A stretch of DNA of 59,075 nucleotides from Lentimicrobium sp. L6 (lineage in GTDB: Bacteria; Bacteroidota; Bacteroidia; Bacteroidales; UBA12170). This document shows positions 34,765-44,684 of this stretch, piece after piece. The DNA is taken from NCBI RefSeq assembly GCF_013166655.1, contig NZ_JABKCA010000024.1, positions 1-59,075 of the forward strand, in the 5' to 3' direction. The notes below the pieces were generated by a model. That model saw only the letters and a list, made by a program, of their open reading frames with translations, ran no database searches and was not told where the DNA came from. Every line of letters begins with the position of its first letter. Position 1 is the stretch's first letter. Position numbers and translations under genes: made by a program.

Positions 34765-35826
34765 CTATTCCTTTATGAAACGACCTTTGTCTAAATTTTC
34801 ATTTCCTGAAGAAATTTGATAATAATACATCCCTCCCTTTAATTCTGAGATATTCAAGCTCACCAACTTTTCTTGTATGCTTCTTTTCAGAACTAGCTTA
34901 CCCAAAGAGTTATATAGAGAGAACTCTAGAGCTTCAGGACCATTATGTTCACTAGAATCTATGAATAATTTTTCTTGAGCAGGATTTGGATATACCTTTA
35001 TGGTTTTGTCTGTCTCTTTTTCAGGAATGGCATTTGGCGTAGTTCCAGGAGCGTAAACTCTAATGTAATCAATGACAAATTGAGTGGGGAATGCATCGGA
35101 ATCTACCCCCTCTACTCCACCCCAGTTTCCGCCTACAGCAAGGTTGACAAGAATGTGGAATCTTTTATCGAAGGGCCAAGCTTGCCAATTTCCTTGATTC
35201 TCAAATGTAAAATAAAGTTCATCGTCAATATACATTTTGATGTAATCGGCTGTCCATTCGCAAGCATATACATGAAAAGCCTCTTCACAATCGGGGACTG
35301 GTTTTGCTACACCAACTTGAGTTCCGATGATGTGGTTATAGCTTTTGGTGTGGACTGTTCCATGGACATTCTCGGTATCGTAGCCCACATGTTCCATGAT
35401 ATCGATTTCTCCACTACCGGGCCATCCTCCATATTCCCAATCGGTGGGCAACATCCAAAAGGCGGGCCAGGTTCCTCTTCCGCTTGGAAGTTTGGCTCTC
35501 ATTTCGAAATAACCATATTGCCAATCGCCTTTGTTTTTAGTAATGAGACGAGCTGAAGAATAAGCTTTTCCACTAAAAAACTCGTAGTGGGCTTCAATAA
35601 TTAGATTTCCATTTTCAACTCGAGAGTTTTCTAGTCTACCATCGGCATAATATTGCAATTCATTATTTCCCCATCCGTTGCCACCCACATCGTAGCCCCA
35701 CTTAGCCGTATCTGGTAGTCCTTCATAATTAAACTCGTCGGACCAAATGACTTCTCTATTTTGAGAGGAGGCTAAAACAGGAAAAAGAAAAAGAGCTAAA
35801 AAGAGATATATTAGTTTGTTCATCAT
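34765..35826 (-). CDS. T9SS-secreted GH16 laminarinase-type enzyme
   Basis: A 353-residue protein: signal peptide to about residue 21 (Ala-Ser-Ser-Gln), GH16 domain (about 24-260) with Gly-Glu-Ile-Asp-Ile-Met-Glu (Glu140, Asp142, Glu145), and a type IX sorting domain (about 270-353; Val-Tyr-Pro-Asn-Pro-Ala start, Lys-Gly-Gly-Met-Tyr-Tyr-Tyr core). Unlike the two lipoprotein GH16 enzymes of the locus it should be exported by T9SS and attached to, or released from, the surface. It probably makes the first cuts in beta-1,3-glucan. Its upstream region, including the first codons, has been tandemly duplicated. Confidence 0.9.
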   Translation of the reverse strand: MMNKLIYLFLALFLFPVLASSQNREVIWSDEFNYEGLPDTAKWGYDVGGNGWGNNELQYYADGRLENSRVENGNLIIEAHYEFFSGKAYSSARLITKNKGDWQYGYFEMRAKLPSGRGTWPAFWMLPTDWEYGGWPGSGEIDIMEHVGYDTENVHGTVHTKSYNHIIGTQVGVAKPVPDCEEAFHVYACEWTADYIKMYIDDELYFTFENQGNWQAWPFDKRFHILVNLAVGGNWGGVEGVDSDAFPTQFVIDYIRVYAPGTTPNAIPEKETDKTIKVYPNPAQEKLFIDSSEHNGPEALEFSLYNSLGKLVLKRSIQEKLVSLNISELKGGMYYYQISSGNENLDKGRFIKE

Positions 35827-36134
35827 AATATCTTAATTATCATTGAGTAAAAGTAGTAATATCTAGCATACGAGTGGCTTTAGTAAGTTTAGTTAAAATG
35901 GTTTCGTATTGATAGTGACATCTCTTTAAAGCATCTATTTCTTATTTTGCATTATGGTTTTATGTTTTTCAATATTTAAAAAAAGGATAGAGCTAAAAAG
36001 AGACTCTAGTTTGTTTATGATAAAAAAATTATCATTTGTTGTTTATAGTGATATCTAGTATACGAGTGGTATTAGTAAGTTTAGTTAAATTGGTTTCGTA
36101 TTGATAGTGATATCTCTTTATAGCATCTATTTCC
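35792..36134. repeat. tandem duplication of the T9SS-GH16 upstream region
   Basis: About 145-150 bp are repeated. 35792-35942 contains the first codons of the GH16 gene and its upstream DNA; 35989-36134 is a diverged copy offset by 192-197 bp. The copy keeps the text equivalent to the GH16 N-terminus (on the minus strand AAACAAACTA and CTCTTTTTAGCTC), but both ATGs are mutated. The best-conserved block, 35861-35942 versus 36053-36134, includes TAGTAAGTTTAGTTAAA and TGGTTTCGTATTGATAGTGA. This fills the approximately 330 bases between GH16 and GH3; no other gene is seen there. Confidence 0.85.
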
Positions 36135-36153
36135 TTTATATTTTATCTTTAAT

Positions 36154-38511
36154 TTATGGTGTATATGTAATTCCTTTACACTTTTCAATAAAATCTTTCA
36201 CCCCTTGCTGATCAACTTCTCCTCCTGTTACATAAGGTAATTTTATGATGGGATTATCAATAAGGAAATCATTAAATACGGCATCGTCTAAGGATTTTCC
36301 TTCGGGAACAAAATTACCAATCCATTGAGGAACCATGGCTTTTAATAATTCACGAGTTTCTTTATTATCCCAGTATTCTCTAAAGAAAGTATACTCATTA
36401 TAAGCCAATGGCACTATTTGAGTAGATTGTAGTTGAATGGTTTCTTGTAGTTTGATATCCCTAGAGGAAGCTCCAACTAAAATATCAAAAGCACCACTTT
36501 CAGCAATCCAAAGCGCTCTATGTCCATCGAAATAGGAAAAATCGCGAGTATTGAGTTCGAAACTTACTTCTTTGGTTTCCCCTGGATTAAGTTCTATTTT
36601 AGCAAATTTCTTGAGTTCTTTTTCGGGACGTTGTAAAGTGCTTTCTTCATCCTTTACATATAACTGAACTATTTCTTTTCCTTTAGTTTCTCCTGTGTTT
36701 TTAATATTCATAGTTACTACTAAACCATCTGTATCTTTAATGTTTTTAGCAGATACTGTGAGGTCGCTATATTCAAAAGTAGTATAGGAAAGTCCGAATC
36801 CAAATGGGAAAAGAGGCTCCATTTTCTTCTCGTCATAATATCGATAGCCCACAAAAATGCGCTCCCCATAAATCACTTCTCCTTGCTCACCAGGAAAATT
36901 AAAAAACGCTGGTGTATCTTCTAGTTTCATTGGGAATGTTTCCGCCAATTTTCCGGAAGGATTCACTTTTCCAAAAAGCACATCGGCTGTGGCTCCTGCT
37001 CCCGCTTGTCCACCTAACCAGGTCTCTAATACTCCATCTACCTCATTTATCCAAGGCATGGTAATGGCAGAACCATTGGTTAAAACTACCACTGAATTTT
37101 CTTGAACTAGAGCAATTTCGCTGATCAGTTTATTATGCGATGGAGGTAAATCAATATGAGTTCTATCAATTCCTTCCGATTCATAATGTAAGGGTAAGCC
37201 CGCAAATACTAAAGCAATATCAGCTTTAGCTGCAGCTTCTTTAGCTTCGGCTATCATAGAATAATCTACATCATCTGTTAGGCTATAACCTTGGGAGTAT
37301 GTGAATTTAAAATCATTACCATATTCTTGATTTAGAATATCGAGAACTTTATCGAGTTGAGTGGGTTTTACTTCTGAGCTACCATTTCCTTGAAAACGTG
37401 GATTATTAGCAAATTCACCAATAATGGCCACTTTCTTATACTTCTTCTTAGTTATAGGAAGTACCTTATTGTCATTCTTCAATAGTGTTGCTGCCTCTGC
37501 TGCTACTTGTCTGGCAAAGGCATGGTGTGCTTGTGCATCCAATTCCACTCCTTCTTTCTCCAGAGATTTTGCTTTTAATACCACCTGTAGAATTTCTTTC
37601 ACTAAAGCATCTAATACAGACGCCTCTAATTCGCCATTTTTAACGGCTTCTACTATGAGTTCATCGTTAAAGGTACTTACACCAGGCATTTCGATATGCA
37701 TTCCTGCTTTTATTCCTTCCACTCGGTCAACCACAGCAAACCAATCAGAAATCACAATGCCTTCAAATCCCCATTGATTTTTTAATACCTCTGTTAAAAT
37801 ATAAGGAGATTCGGTTCCGTATATCCCTTGAACTCGATTATAGCAGGCCATCACTGTCCAAGGTTGTGCCTTTTTAACCGCAATTTCAAAAGGCCTTAAA
37901 TAGATTTCATGAAGCGTACGAATATCCATATCAGAATTATTATACATCCTCATGGTTTCCACATTATTAGCCACATAGTGCTTTAAAGAAGTTCCTACTC
38001 CTTGGCTTTGTACCCCATTAATAAAGGCAGCACCAAGTTCTCCAGAAAGAATGGGATCTTCGGAGAAAAACTCAAAATTTCTTCCCGCTAAAACCGATCT
38101 TTTAATATTAACCCCAGGCCCTAATAATACATTCACATCCTGAGCTTGACATTCTTCTCCAAGAGCTACACCCAACTTCTCTATCAAATCTAAATCCCAA
38201 GTAGCAGCCAAAGCTGAAGCTGTAGGAAAACAAGTGGCAGGTAATTGGTCACCATAACCCGGTACATTAGTTGCAGGAGCACGGCGAAGACCATGAGGGC
38301 CATCGGAAACCCAAATCCATGGGATATCTAATCGCTCAATGGGCTTGGTACTCCAATCATCTCTGCCAGAACATAAAGATGCTTTTTCTTCTAAAGTCAT
38401 TTTTGAAACTAAGTCCTCAATTTTTTGTTTCATGTCCTCATTGCTTTTGTCCTGAGCGTTTAAAGAAATTACGCCTAATAATAGTATTCCAATAATGATA
38501 TAGTTTCTCAT
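36154..38511 (-). CDS. GH3 beta-glucosidase (exported)
   Basis: A 785-residue GH3 enzyme with a signal peptide (to about residue 19, Leu-Asn-Ala-Gln) and the full three-domain layout: TIM barrel with Lys-His-Tyr-Val-Ala-Asn and nucleophile Asp in Val-Ile-Ser-Asp-Trp, alpha/beta domain, and C-terminal fibronectin-III-like domain. Family members remove terminal beta-linked glucose with retention. It should act in the periplasm on oligosaccharides brought in by SusC. It follows a second GH3 gene by 18 bases and is the last gene of the unit that begins with cellobiose phosphorylase. The linkage specificity (beta-1,3, 1,4 or 1,6) cannot be told from sequence. Confidence 0.92.
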   Translation of the reverse strand: MRNYIIIGILLLGVISLNAQDKSNEDMKQKIEDLVSKMTLEEKASLCSGRDDWSTKPIERLDIPWIWVSDGPHGLRRAPATNVPGYGDQLPATCFPTASALAATWDLDLIEKLGVALGEECQAQDVNVLLGPGVNIKRSVLAGRNFEFFSEDPILSGELGAAFINGVQSQGVGTSLKHYVANNVETMRMYNNSDMDIRTLHEIYLRPFEIAVKKAQPWTVMACYNRVQGIYGTESPYILTEVLKNQWGFEGIVISDWFAVVDRVEGIKAGMHIEMPGVSTFNDELIVEAVKNGELEASVLDALVKEILQVVLKAKSLEKEGVELDAQAHHAFARQVAAEAATLLKNDNKVLPITKKKYKKVAIIGEFANNPRFQGNGSSEVKPTQLDKVLDILNQEYGNDFKFTYSQGYSLTDDVDYSMIAEAKEAAAKADIALVFAGLPLHYESEGIDRTHIDLPPSHNKLISEIALVQENSVVVLTNGSAITMPWINEVDGVLETWLGGQAGAGATADVLFGKVNPSGKLAETFPMKLEDTPAFFNFPGEQGEVIYGERIFVGYRYYDEKKMEPLFPFGFGLSYTTFEYSDLTVSAKNIKDTDGLVVTMNIKNTGETKGKEIVQLYVKDEESTLQRPEKELKKFAKIELNPGETKEVSFELNTRDFSYFDGHRALWIAESGAFDILVGASSRDIKLQETIQLQSTQIVPLAYNEYTFFREYWDNKETRELLKAMVPQWIGNFVPEGKSLDDAVFNDFLIDNPIIKLPYVTGGEVDQQGVKDFIEKCKGITYTP

Positions 38512-38529
38512 CTCCCTTACTTTTATGGA

Positions 38530-40878
38530 TTATAATTTTACTTTACTTGGCATATTAAAAGCAACATCCTCTGTCAAAGTAATCTGATGTTCAAAATCTT
38601 TAATTCTAATGATAAAATCTCCTTTTTCGCAGACCAGCTGATTATTATAATTATGGAATGCCAAATCTTCAGCATTGATAGTGAAGTTCACATTCTTAGA
38701 CTCCCCAGCTTTTAAATTGATTTTCTCAAATCTTCTCAGTCTCTTATTGGCCGGTGAAATTGAAGCTACTATATCAGAAGAGAAAAGCATGACCACTTCT
38801 TGTCCAGCTCTATCACCTGTATTAGTCACTTTCACTGAAATCTCCACTTCATTATTAGAGTCAAAAGTACTGGTGTTTACTTTGAAGTCTGAATATTCAA
38901 AAGTGGTATAACTTAACCCATGACCAAATTCATATTGAATAGCCACATCAGATTCGTAATCGTAAAGACCTTCCATTTTATCTTGTTTCTCCGCAGGTAA
39001 ATAATCGTAAGTGATTAATGAATTGGGATACATAGGATAGGTATATGGAAGTTTTCCGCTTGGGTTGGAATCTCCAAAAAGCACATCGGCCAGAGCATCA
39101 CCTCCATAATTGGCAGGTAAATAGGTATGGATAACCGCATCCATTTCATGCTCAAACTTAGAGATGATTCTTGGTCTACCTTCGTTCAATACAAGAATGA
39201 TGGGTTTACCTGTTTCTGCCAATGCCAAAGCCAAATCTTTTTGATTGTCAGAAATATATAAATCATGTAAATCTCCAGGTTTCTCGGTATAAGAATTCTC
39301 GCCTAAAAACAAGAGTACATAATCAACAGCCTTGGCCGCTTTCACCGCTTTATGAATGTCGATATCTTTTTCCATATAATATTTACCTTCAAAATCATAA
39401 GAAACACCTTCCACAAATTTTACATTTCTATGCCCTATTTTATTCTGTACCGCTTCGAGAAATGTATGATAGTCTTCCGCAAATTCTTCTACTTTTTCAC
39501 CTTGCCAAGAATAGGACCATCCTCCGTTTATCGTTCTCATACTATTAGAATTAGGCCCAGCCACCAATACTTTCACATCTTTCTTCAACGGAAGGATATC
39601 TTCATCATTTTTCAACAAAGTGATTGATTCTGTAGAAGCTTGATATGCCAATCTTTTGAAATACATACCACCAAATTCGGTATAGTCTTTCTGATAAGTA
39701 TTAGGGGTTTCAAATAATCCCAATTCCATTTTTAGCTTTAAGATTCTAGTTACTGCATCATCAATTCTCGACATGGGAACTTCGCCTTCATTAACTAATT
39801 CTATTAAATAATCACAGAATTTGAAATTATAAGGAACCATAGACATATCGATTCCTGCATTGATGGCTAATTTCACCCCTTCTTTTTGAGTAGACACAAT
39901 TTTGTCACGGTCATAGAAGTTTTCAATATCCTTCCAGTCGGTTACGATCATCCCCTCAAAGCCCATTTCTTCTCTAAGTAATCTGGTTAGAATCTCGAAA
40001 TTGGCATGAACAGGCATTCCATTGATTAATCCAGAGTTGATCATGATGGTTTTAGCACCAGCATCAATTGCTGCTTGAAAAGAAGCGGCATGTATTTCTT
40101 TCAACTCTCTAGCTGAAATGCTTAAAGGATTTCTATCTTTACCTGAATTGGAATTATAAGCTAAGAAATGCTTTAAACAAGCAGCCCCATGTTTTGTATC
40201 AATATGACTCAAATCATCGCCTTGCAATCCTTCAACAGCTGCTTTACCTAATTCTTGAGCCAAATATATGTCCTCTCCATAAGTTTCCCATATTCTCGCA
40301 TCACGAGGGTCTCTTCCCATATCCATAACAGGAGAAAAAGTCCAAGGTATATTACAAGCTCTCATTTCATAAGCTGTAAGTTCGTTGAGTTTTTTCACCA
40401 GTTTAGGATTAAAACTAGCCCCTTGTCCTATTTGCTGAGGATAAAGAGTAGAACCAGCTGTATATCCTACACCATGAATGGCATCGATGCCAAATAAAAT
40501 AGGAATTCCAGTTTCCTTAATGGCTTTTATATTGAGTAATTCTACCGTTTTATTCCACCACTCTTTAGTTTGTGCCCTATTGTTTACCGTATTCAAAATA
40601 GAACCCAGTTTATAGATTCTAAAAGCTGAGTCTAGAGTTTCAGGGTTTATGGTTAAAGGTAATGGGCGATGATCATTATCTCCACCTTTAAAAAAAACGC
40701 CCAAAGTTATTTGCGTCATTTGCCCTACCTTTTCTTCAAGTGTCATCCCAGCCAATATTTCCATCACTTTCGTGTTGGAAACTTGGCTGTTTTCACTTTT
40801 CTGCAATTCTTTGCAACCTACGGCCATAGCTATAAGCAGCAACATAAAATAGATTAAATATGATTGGTCCAGTTTCAT
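38530..40878 (-). CDS. GH3 beta-glucosidase lipoprotein
   Basis: A 782-residue GH3 protein with a lipoprotein signal (Met-Ala-Val-Gly-Cys, Cys22). The barrel has Lys-His-Phe-Leu-Ala-Tyr and the nucleophile motif Ile-Val-Thr-Asp-Trp-Lys; an alpha/beta domain and a C-terminal fibronectin-III-like domain follow. Its sequence differs clearly from the GH3 next to it (BglX-like layout here), so the pair probably divides labour by linkage or chain length. It lies 13 bases behind the cellobiose phosphorylase gene and 18 bases before the other GH3. It is likely anchored in the periplasm, or on the surface if exported. Confidence 0.92.
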   Translation of the reverse strand: MKLDQSYLIYFMLLLIAMAVGCKELQKSENSQVSNTKVMEILAGMTLEEKVGQMTQITLGVFFKGGDNDHRPLPLTINPETLDSAFRIYKLGSILNTVNNRAQTKEWWNKTVELLNIKAIKETGIPILFGIDAIHGVGYTAGSTLYPQQIGQGASFNPKLVKKLNELTAYEMRACNIPWTFSPVMDMGRDPRDARIWETYGEDIYLAQELGKAAVEGLQGDDLSHIDTKHGAACLKHFLAYNSNSGKDRNPLSISARELKEIHAASFQAAIDAGAKTIMINSGLINGMPVHANFEILTRLLREEMGFEGMIVTDWKDIENFYDRDKIVSTQKEGVKLAINAGIDMSMVPYNFKFCDYLIELVNEGEVPMSRIDDAVTRILKLKMELGLFETPNTYQKDYTEFGGMYFKRLAYQASTESITLLKNDEDILPLKKDVKVLVAGPNSNSMRTINGGWSYSWQGEKVEEFAEDYHTFLEAVQNKIGHRNVKFVEGVSYDFEGKYYMEKDIDIHKAVKAAKAVDYVLLFLGENSYTEKPGDLHDLYISDNQKDLALALAETGKPIILVLNEGRPRIISKFEHEMDAVIHTYLPANYGGDALADVLFGDSNPSGKLPYTYPMYPNSLITYDYLPAEKQDKMEGLYDYESDVAIQYEFGHGLSYTTFEYSDFKVNTSTFDSNNEVEISVKVTNTGDRAGQEVVMLFSSDIVASISPANKRLRRFEKINLKAGESKNVNFTINAEDLAFHNYNNQLVCEKGDFIIRIKDFEHQITLTEDVAFNMPSKVKL

Positions 40879-40891
40879 TTCTTTATCCAGT

Positions 40892-43312
40892 TTAGTCTAG
40901 TGTAATCTTTACATTATAAGTCTTGCTTTCGGTGTCTAATGGAAGAGGTCCCTCCCATACATTACCATCCACAAAACAAGTCATATGATCACCACCATTA
41001 TTTACAATGTCGATGTGATAAGTATTACCTCTATAAACACGCGTAGCTTTAAACCCCTTTAAATGTGCTGGGATTTTAGGATCAATAACTAATCCCTTAT
41101 AATCTGGTTTGATTCCCAAAATATGTTGGCTCACGGAGAAAAAGTTCCATGCTGCGGTTCCCGTTAACCAAGAATTTTTGGCTTCCCCTGGTTTGGCGGC
41201 ATCTTTTCCGGCTATCATTTGAGAATATACATAAGGTTCTGTTTTATGCAACTCGCTAATGTCTTCTAAATAAGCAGGTGCTATTCTGGTATAATAATCA
41301 AATGCTTTTTCTTTGTTTCCGAGCATGGCTTCAGAAATAATAATCCAAGGATTATTATGACAGAATATTCCAGCATTTTCCTTATAACCTGGAGGATAAG
41401 AGGTGATTTCGCCAAGGTTGAGTTTGTATTTGGTATAAGGAGGATTCAATAAAACAATACCATAAGGTGAAGCCAATCGCTCGGCAACACTATCCATGGC
41501 TTTTTGTGCTCTACCGTCTTCATGACCAATTCCTGCCATTACACAGAAGCCTTGAGACTCAATAAATATTTGACCCTCTTCATTTTCTTTAGATCCTACT
41601 TTTTCACCATAATAATCGTAGGCTCTCAAGAACCAATCACCATCCCAAGCTGACTCGTCTATCGCATTTTTCATATTAGCGATATGTTTCTTAGCTTGTT
41701 CTGCTTCTTCATGCTCTCCTCTGAGTTCACATATTTTGGCAAATTCTTCTCCGTAAATCACAAACATACCAGCGATCATCACTGATTCTGCTACTTTTCC
41801 TTTTTGGTTTTGGGTGGTTTGGAATGATTCTCCAGGTTTGTCGGAGAAACAATTCAAATTGAGGCAGTCGTTCCAATCAGCTCTACCTATCAAAGGTAAG
41901 TGATGAGGTCCTAAATTATTTACTACATGATAAAATGATCGCTTGATATGCTCAAACATGGGGAACTCTTCTCCATCATTATTAAATGGAGCCTTATAAT
42001 CCAATAATGACCAATCACCAGTTTCTTTAATATAAGAAGAAACAGAGAAAATAAGCCATAGTGGATCATCGTTAAAGTTACCACCTACTTCGTGATTTCC
42101 TTTTTTAGTGAGAGGTTGATATTGATGATAAGCACTACCATCCTCCAATTGTGTGCTGGCCAAATCGATAATTCTTTGACGAGCCAGTTCAGGTACCAAA
42201 TGTACCATTCCTATAATATCTTGATTAGAATCGCGGAATCCCATACCACGACCAATTCCCGATTCGAAGAAGGAAGCAGAACGAGAAAAGAAATAGGTCA
42301 CCATATTTTGATATTGGTTCCAAATATTCACCATTCTGTCTAATTTCTCATCCTCACTCTTAATAGTAAGTTTACTGAGTAGCTTATTCCAATATGCTTT
42401 TAATTTGGCTATAGAAGCATCTACTTGTTCGCTGGTTTGGAATTGAGACAACATAGACTCGGCATTGGTTTTATTAATGACATTAGGAGCAATGAATTTC
42501 TCTTCCTCTTTATTTTCAGCATATCCCAAAACAAACACCAAGTCTTTTTCTTCGCCTGGAGCTAATTCCACCTCTAAATAATGAGAAGCAATAGGAGACC
42601 AACCATGAGCATGGGTGTTTCCACTTGTTCCCTCAGTGACCATTTCTGGAGTATCGAATCCATTATAAGCTCCCAAGAAAGATTCTCTATCGGTATCAAA
42701 ACCTTTAATCTCTTGATTTACGGAGTAGAAAGCAAAATGATTTCTTCTTTCACGATACTCGGTTTTGTGGAAGATGGTAGAATTTTCAATTTCCACTTCA
42801 CCGGTATTGAAATTACGTTGAAAGTTGGTCATATCATCTAAAGCATCCCATAAAGCCCACTCCACAAAAGAATGTAATTTGATGGATTTTTTCTCAGAAC
42901 TCTTGTTTTTCAGTTTTACCCTTTGAACTTCTCCATTAAAATCTAGAGGAACAAAGTAAAGTACTTCTGCTTCTAGACCATTCAATTCTCCTTTTATGGT
43001 GGAATAACCCAAACCATGACGACATTCGTATTTGTCAAGTGGAGTTTTGACAGGTTTCCATCCTGGCGACCAAATCTTCCCTCCATCATTTATATAAAAA
43101 TACTTTCCTCCGTCATCTGTAGGTACATTATTGTATCTGTACCTGGTGATTCTTCTCATTTTAGCATCTTTATAGAAGCTATATCCACCCGCTGTATTCG
43201 ACATCAAACTAAAAAAGCTCGATGTTCCCATATAATTGATCCACGGTTGTGGTGTCTTGGGATTCGTAATCACGTATTCTCTATTATTATCGTCGAAATG
43301 TCCGTATTTCAT
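40892..43312 (-). CDS. cbp: cellobiose phosphorylase (GH94)
   Basis: An 806-residue cytoplasmic enzyme whose length and motifs match characterised cellobiose phosphorylases (cellobiose + phosphate to glucose-1-phosphate + glucose). Visible landmarks are the N-terminal Phe-Asp-Asp-Asn-Asn-Arg-Glu-Tyr, [12 protein letters not shown], [11 protein letters not shown], general acid Asp482 in [10 protein letters not shown], and His-Asn-Asn-Pro-Trp near the C-terminus. No signal peptide. It heads an operon with two GH3 genes. Its presence in a beta-1,3-glucan locus suggests that cellobiose also arises, as from mixed-linkage beta-1,3/1,4-glucan. Confidence 0.93.
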   Translation of the reverse strand: MKYGHFDDNNREYVITNPKTPQPWINYMGTSSFFSLMSNTAGGYSFYKDAKMRRITRYRYNNVPTDDGGKYFYINDGGKIWSPGWKPVKTPLDKYECRHGLGYSTIKGELNGLEAEVLYFVPLDFNGEVQRVKLKNKSSEKKSIKLHSFVEWALWDALDDMTNFQRNFNTGEVEIENSTIFHKTEYRERRNHFAFYSVNQEIKGFDTDRESFLGAYNGFDTPEMVTEGTSGNTHAHGWSPIASHYLEVELAPGEEKDLVFVLGYAENKEEEKFIAPNVINKTNAESMLSQFQTSEQVDASIAKLKAYWNKLLSKLTIKSEDEKLDRMVNIWNQYQNMVTYFFSRSASFFESGIGRGMGFRDSNQDIIGMVHLVPELARQRIIDLASTQLEDGSAYHQYQPLTKKGNHEVGGNFNDDPLWLIFSVSSYIKETGDWSLLDYKAPFNNDGEEFPMFEHIKRSFYHVVNNLGPHHLPLIGRADWNDCLNLNCFSDKPGESFQTTQNQKGKVAESVMIAGMFVIYGEEFAKICELRGEHEEAEQAKKHIANMKNAIDESAWDGDWFLRAYDYYGEKVGSKENEEGQIFIESQGFCVMAGIGHEDGRAQKAMDSVAERLASPYGIVLLNPPYTKYKLNLGEITSYPPGYKENAGIFCHNNPWIIISEAMLGNKEKAFDYYTRIAPAYLEDISELHKTEPYVYSQMIAGKDAAKPGEAKNSWLTGTAAWNFFSVSQHILGIKPDYKGLVIDPKIPAHLKGFKATRVYRGNTYHIDIVNNGGDHMTCFVDGNVWEGPLPLDTESKTYNVKITLD

Positions 43313-43743
43313 TAGATCTAAAATTTAATTAATTATTTGGGTCATTCAGTCTGCCAAGTTTATTAGTCTTGGGATAAAAAATCACCATCAGCAATAAGTA
43401 TATGATCCTTATTGACCATATTTAAAAAAGTAAACAATGGAATAAATATAGAAGAGAACAAGTAGAAGGATAGAATTATTCTTTCAATTGCTTTTTTTGT
43501 GAATTAGAGAATTTATTCCATAGCAAAATAAGGCGCCATATGGAAAGAAAACAGGCTTTCTATATGTTCCTTAAGCACAAAGGCCTTAGCTATTTTAGGA
43601 AAACATCTATTAATACCAATAATAGATGTTACCTCTTATTTAATAAATCACTCATGCGTAAGTCTTTAAATTTCACTTTTAAGAAATTGAAAGCAAATCA
43701 CCTTTCACTCTCTACTTACACTATTCATTTTCACTCAAATATG
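43313..43743. other. gene-free region between regulator and cellobiose phosphorylase genes
   Basis: This stretch holds the 3' end region of the Nudix regulator gene and the upstream region of the cbp operon. It contains one hairpin (43602-43630). I found no exact TAnnTTTG for cbp and no second GTGTA-N5-TACAC site. The plus-strand frame at 43540-43851 looks non-coding and runs into the regulator gene. Confidence 0.6.
43602..43630 (-). terminator. hairpin, possible terminator of the Nudix regulator gene
   Basis: AACATCTATTA / TAATAGATGTT are 11 perfect pairs around a 7-nt loop. On the minus strand the stem is followed by TTCC and includes a T-rich end, about 115 bases behind the regulator stop codon. 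It could instead be an operator for the cbp operon. Confidence 0.45.
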
Positions 43744-44478
43744 TCAGACGGAAAAGTCCAGCTTTTCCTTTTTTGTTCTATCGTAAACATCCTTACTAAA
43801 GATAAAAACTTGAGCAGGTTTATGTGCCACACCTTTTTGTTTTTCATCTAAAGGAATAAGGTATTTCATTTGGCTCACTTTCTTTCTAAAGTTACGCCTA
43901 TCGAATTTTGCTCCAAAAACGCATTCGTAAAGCTTTTGCATTTGCGAAATCGTAAATTTCTCAGGCAATAACTCGAAGCCTATGGGTTCTCTTCTCAGTT
44001 TTCTTTGGAGAAACTCTAGGGCTCTTTCTATCATTTCTTGATGATCGAACCCAAGTTCAGGTAAATCATCAACAGGAAACCATTGGGTATTGGCATGTTT
44101 TTCGTCGGGTTTCACATCAAAGCAATCCACCAAAGAATAATAACCCACCGACACCACATGATCCGAAATCATAGGATATTTTAATTTGGTCCACATTTGG
44201 TCTTTCTCAGAACTCATTCGGCTCAATCCACCAAAAGTATAAAACTGTTCAAGAAATATATTATCCAAACCTGTTTTATCCTTTAGAACTCTAGATGCTG
44301 CTGTATCAATGGCCTCACCCTCCAAAACATGGTGTCCTTGTACGGTATAATCTATGAAAATGATATCCTTAGTAATGGGATCCAACAATTCACGTTTAGT
44401 GAGCATCACGTTTAACCTTTCATGGTCAAATCCGAAAACAACACAATCCACAGATAAGTTTGGAATATAAGATTTCAT
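43744..44478 (-). CDS. Nudix-domain transcriptional regulator (NrtR/AraR-like)
   Basis: A 244-residue regulator: N-terminal Nudix-like domain (about 8-150) and C-terminal winged helix (about 165-240). The Nudix box is degenerate (Glu-Ala-Ile-Asp-Thr-Ala-Ala-Ser-Arg-Val-Leu-Lys-Asp-Lys-Thr-Gly-Leu lacks the Arg-Glu-x-x-Glu-Glu core), so it is probably a ligand sensor and not a hydrolase, as in NrtR and AraR repressors. I start it at the Met at 44478; an earlier in-frame Met would bury an operator and the minus-7 element inside the coding sequence. It is divergent from an orphan SusC/SusD pair and likely represses both itself and that pair. The effector sugar is unknown. Confidence 0.85.
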   Translation of the reverse strand: MKSYIPNLSVDCVVFGFDHERLNVMLTKRELLDPITKDIIFIDYTVQGHHVLEGEAIDTAASRVLKDKTGLDNIFLEQFYTFGGLSRMSSEKDQMWTKLKYPMISDHVVSVGYYSLVDCFDVKPDEKHANTQWFPVDDLPELGFDHQEMIERALEFLQRKLRREPIGFELLPEKFTISQMQKLYECVFGAKFDRRNFRKKVSQMKYLIPLDEKQKGVAHKPAQVFIFSKDVYDRTKKEKLDFSV

Positions 44479-44489
44479 AGTTTTATAAA

Positions 44490-44504
44490 GTGTATTTGTT
44501 ACAC
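44490..44504. promoter_or_regulatory. operator copy 1 (GTGTA-N5-TACAC)
   Basis: GTGTATTTGTTACAC lies 12 bases upstream of the Nudix regulator start codon and 4 bases downstream of its minus-7 element, so bound protein would cover the transcription start. The same half-sites and spacing occur at the divergent susC promoter. Confidence 0.7.
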
Positions 44505-44508
44505 ACTG

Positions 44509-44516
44509 CAAATATA
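44509..44516 (-). promoter_or_regulatory. minus-7 element of the Nudix regulator gene
   Basis: The minus strand reads TATATTTG (TAnnTTTG). A TTG at 44538-44540 on the same strand could serve as the minus-33 element, about 21 bases away. Confidence 0.55.
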
Positions 44517-44673
44517 TGGATTAATATTTAAAATAATCAACACCTATGTATAATTTCTATAATATACCTCAATAGACAGTAATGATAGTCAATGCCTTAT
44601 GATTTTGTTATTTAGAATGAATATAAATTAATGCTGGGCTGTTAATTTTAGTTAATTAAATCAAAAAAAAATA

Positions 44674-44681
44674 TAGTTTTG
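44674..44681 (+). promoter_or_regulatory. minus-7 element of the second susC gene
   Basis: TAGTTTTG matches TAnnTTTG, about 160 bases upstream of the susC start codon and 3 bases before operator copy 2. The long leader has no visible structure beyond the operator. Confidence 0.55.
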
Positions 44682-44684
44682 TAA

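Noticed and set aside
43540-43851. Plus-strand frame of 103 codons between the cbp operon and the regulator gene
   Set aside because: It overlaps the 3' end of the well-supported Nudix regulator gene, spans a hairpin, and its Lys/Phe/Ser-rich content shows no domain or ribosome binding site.
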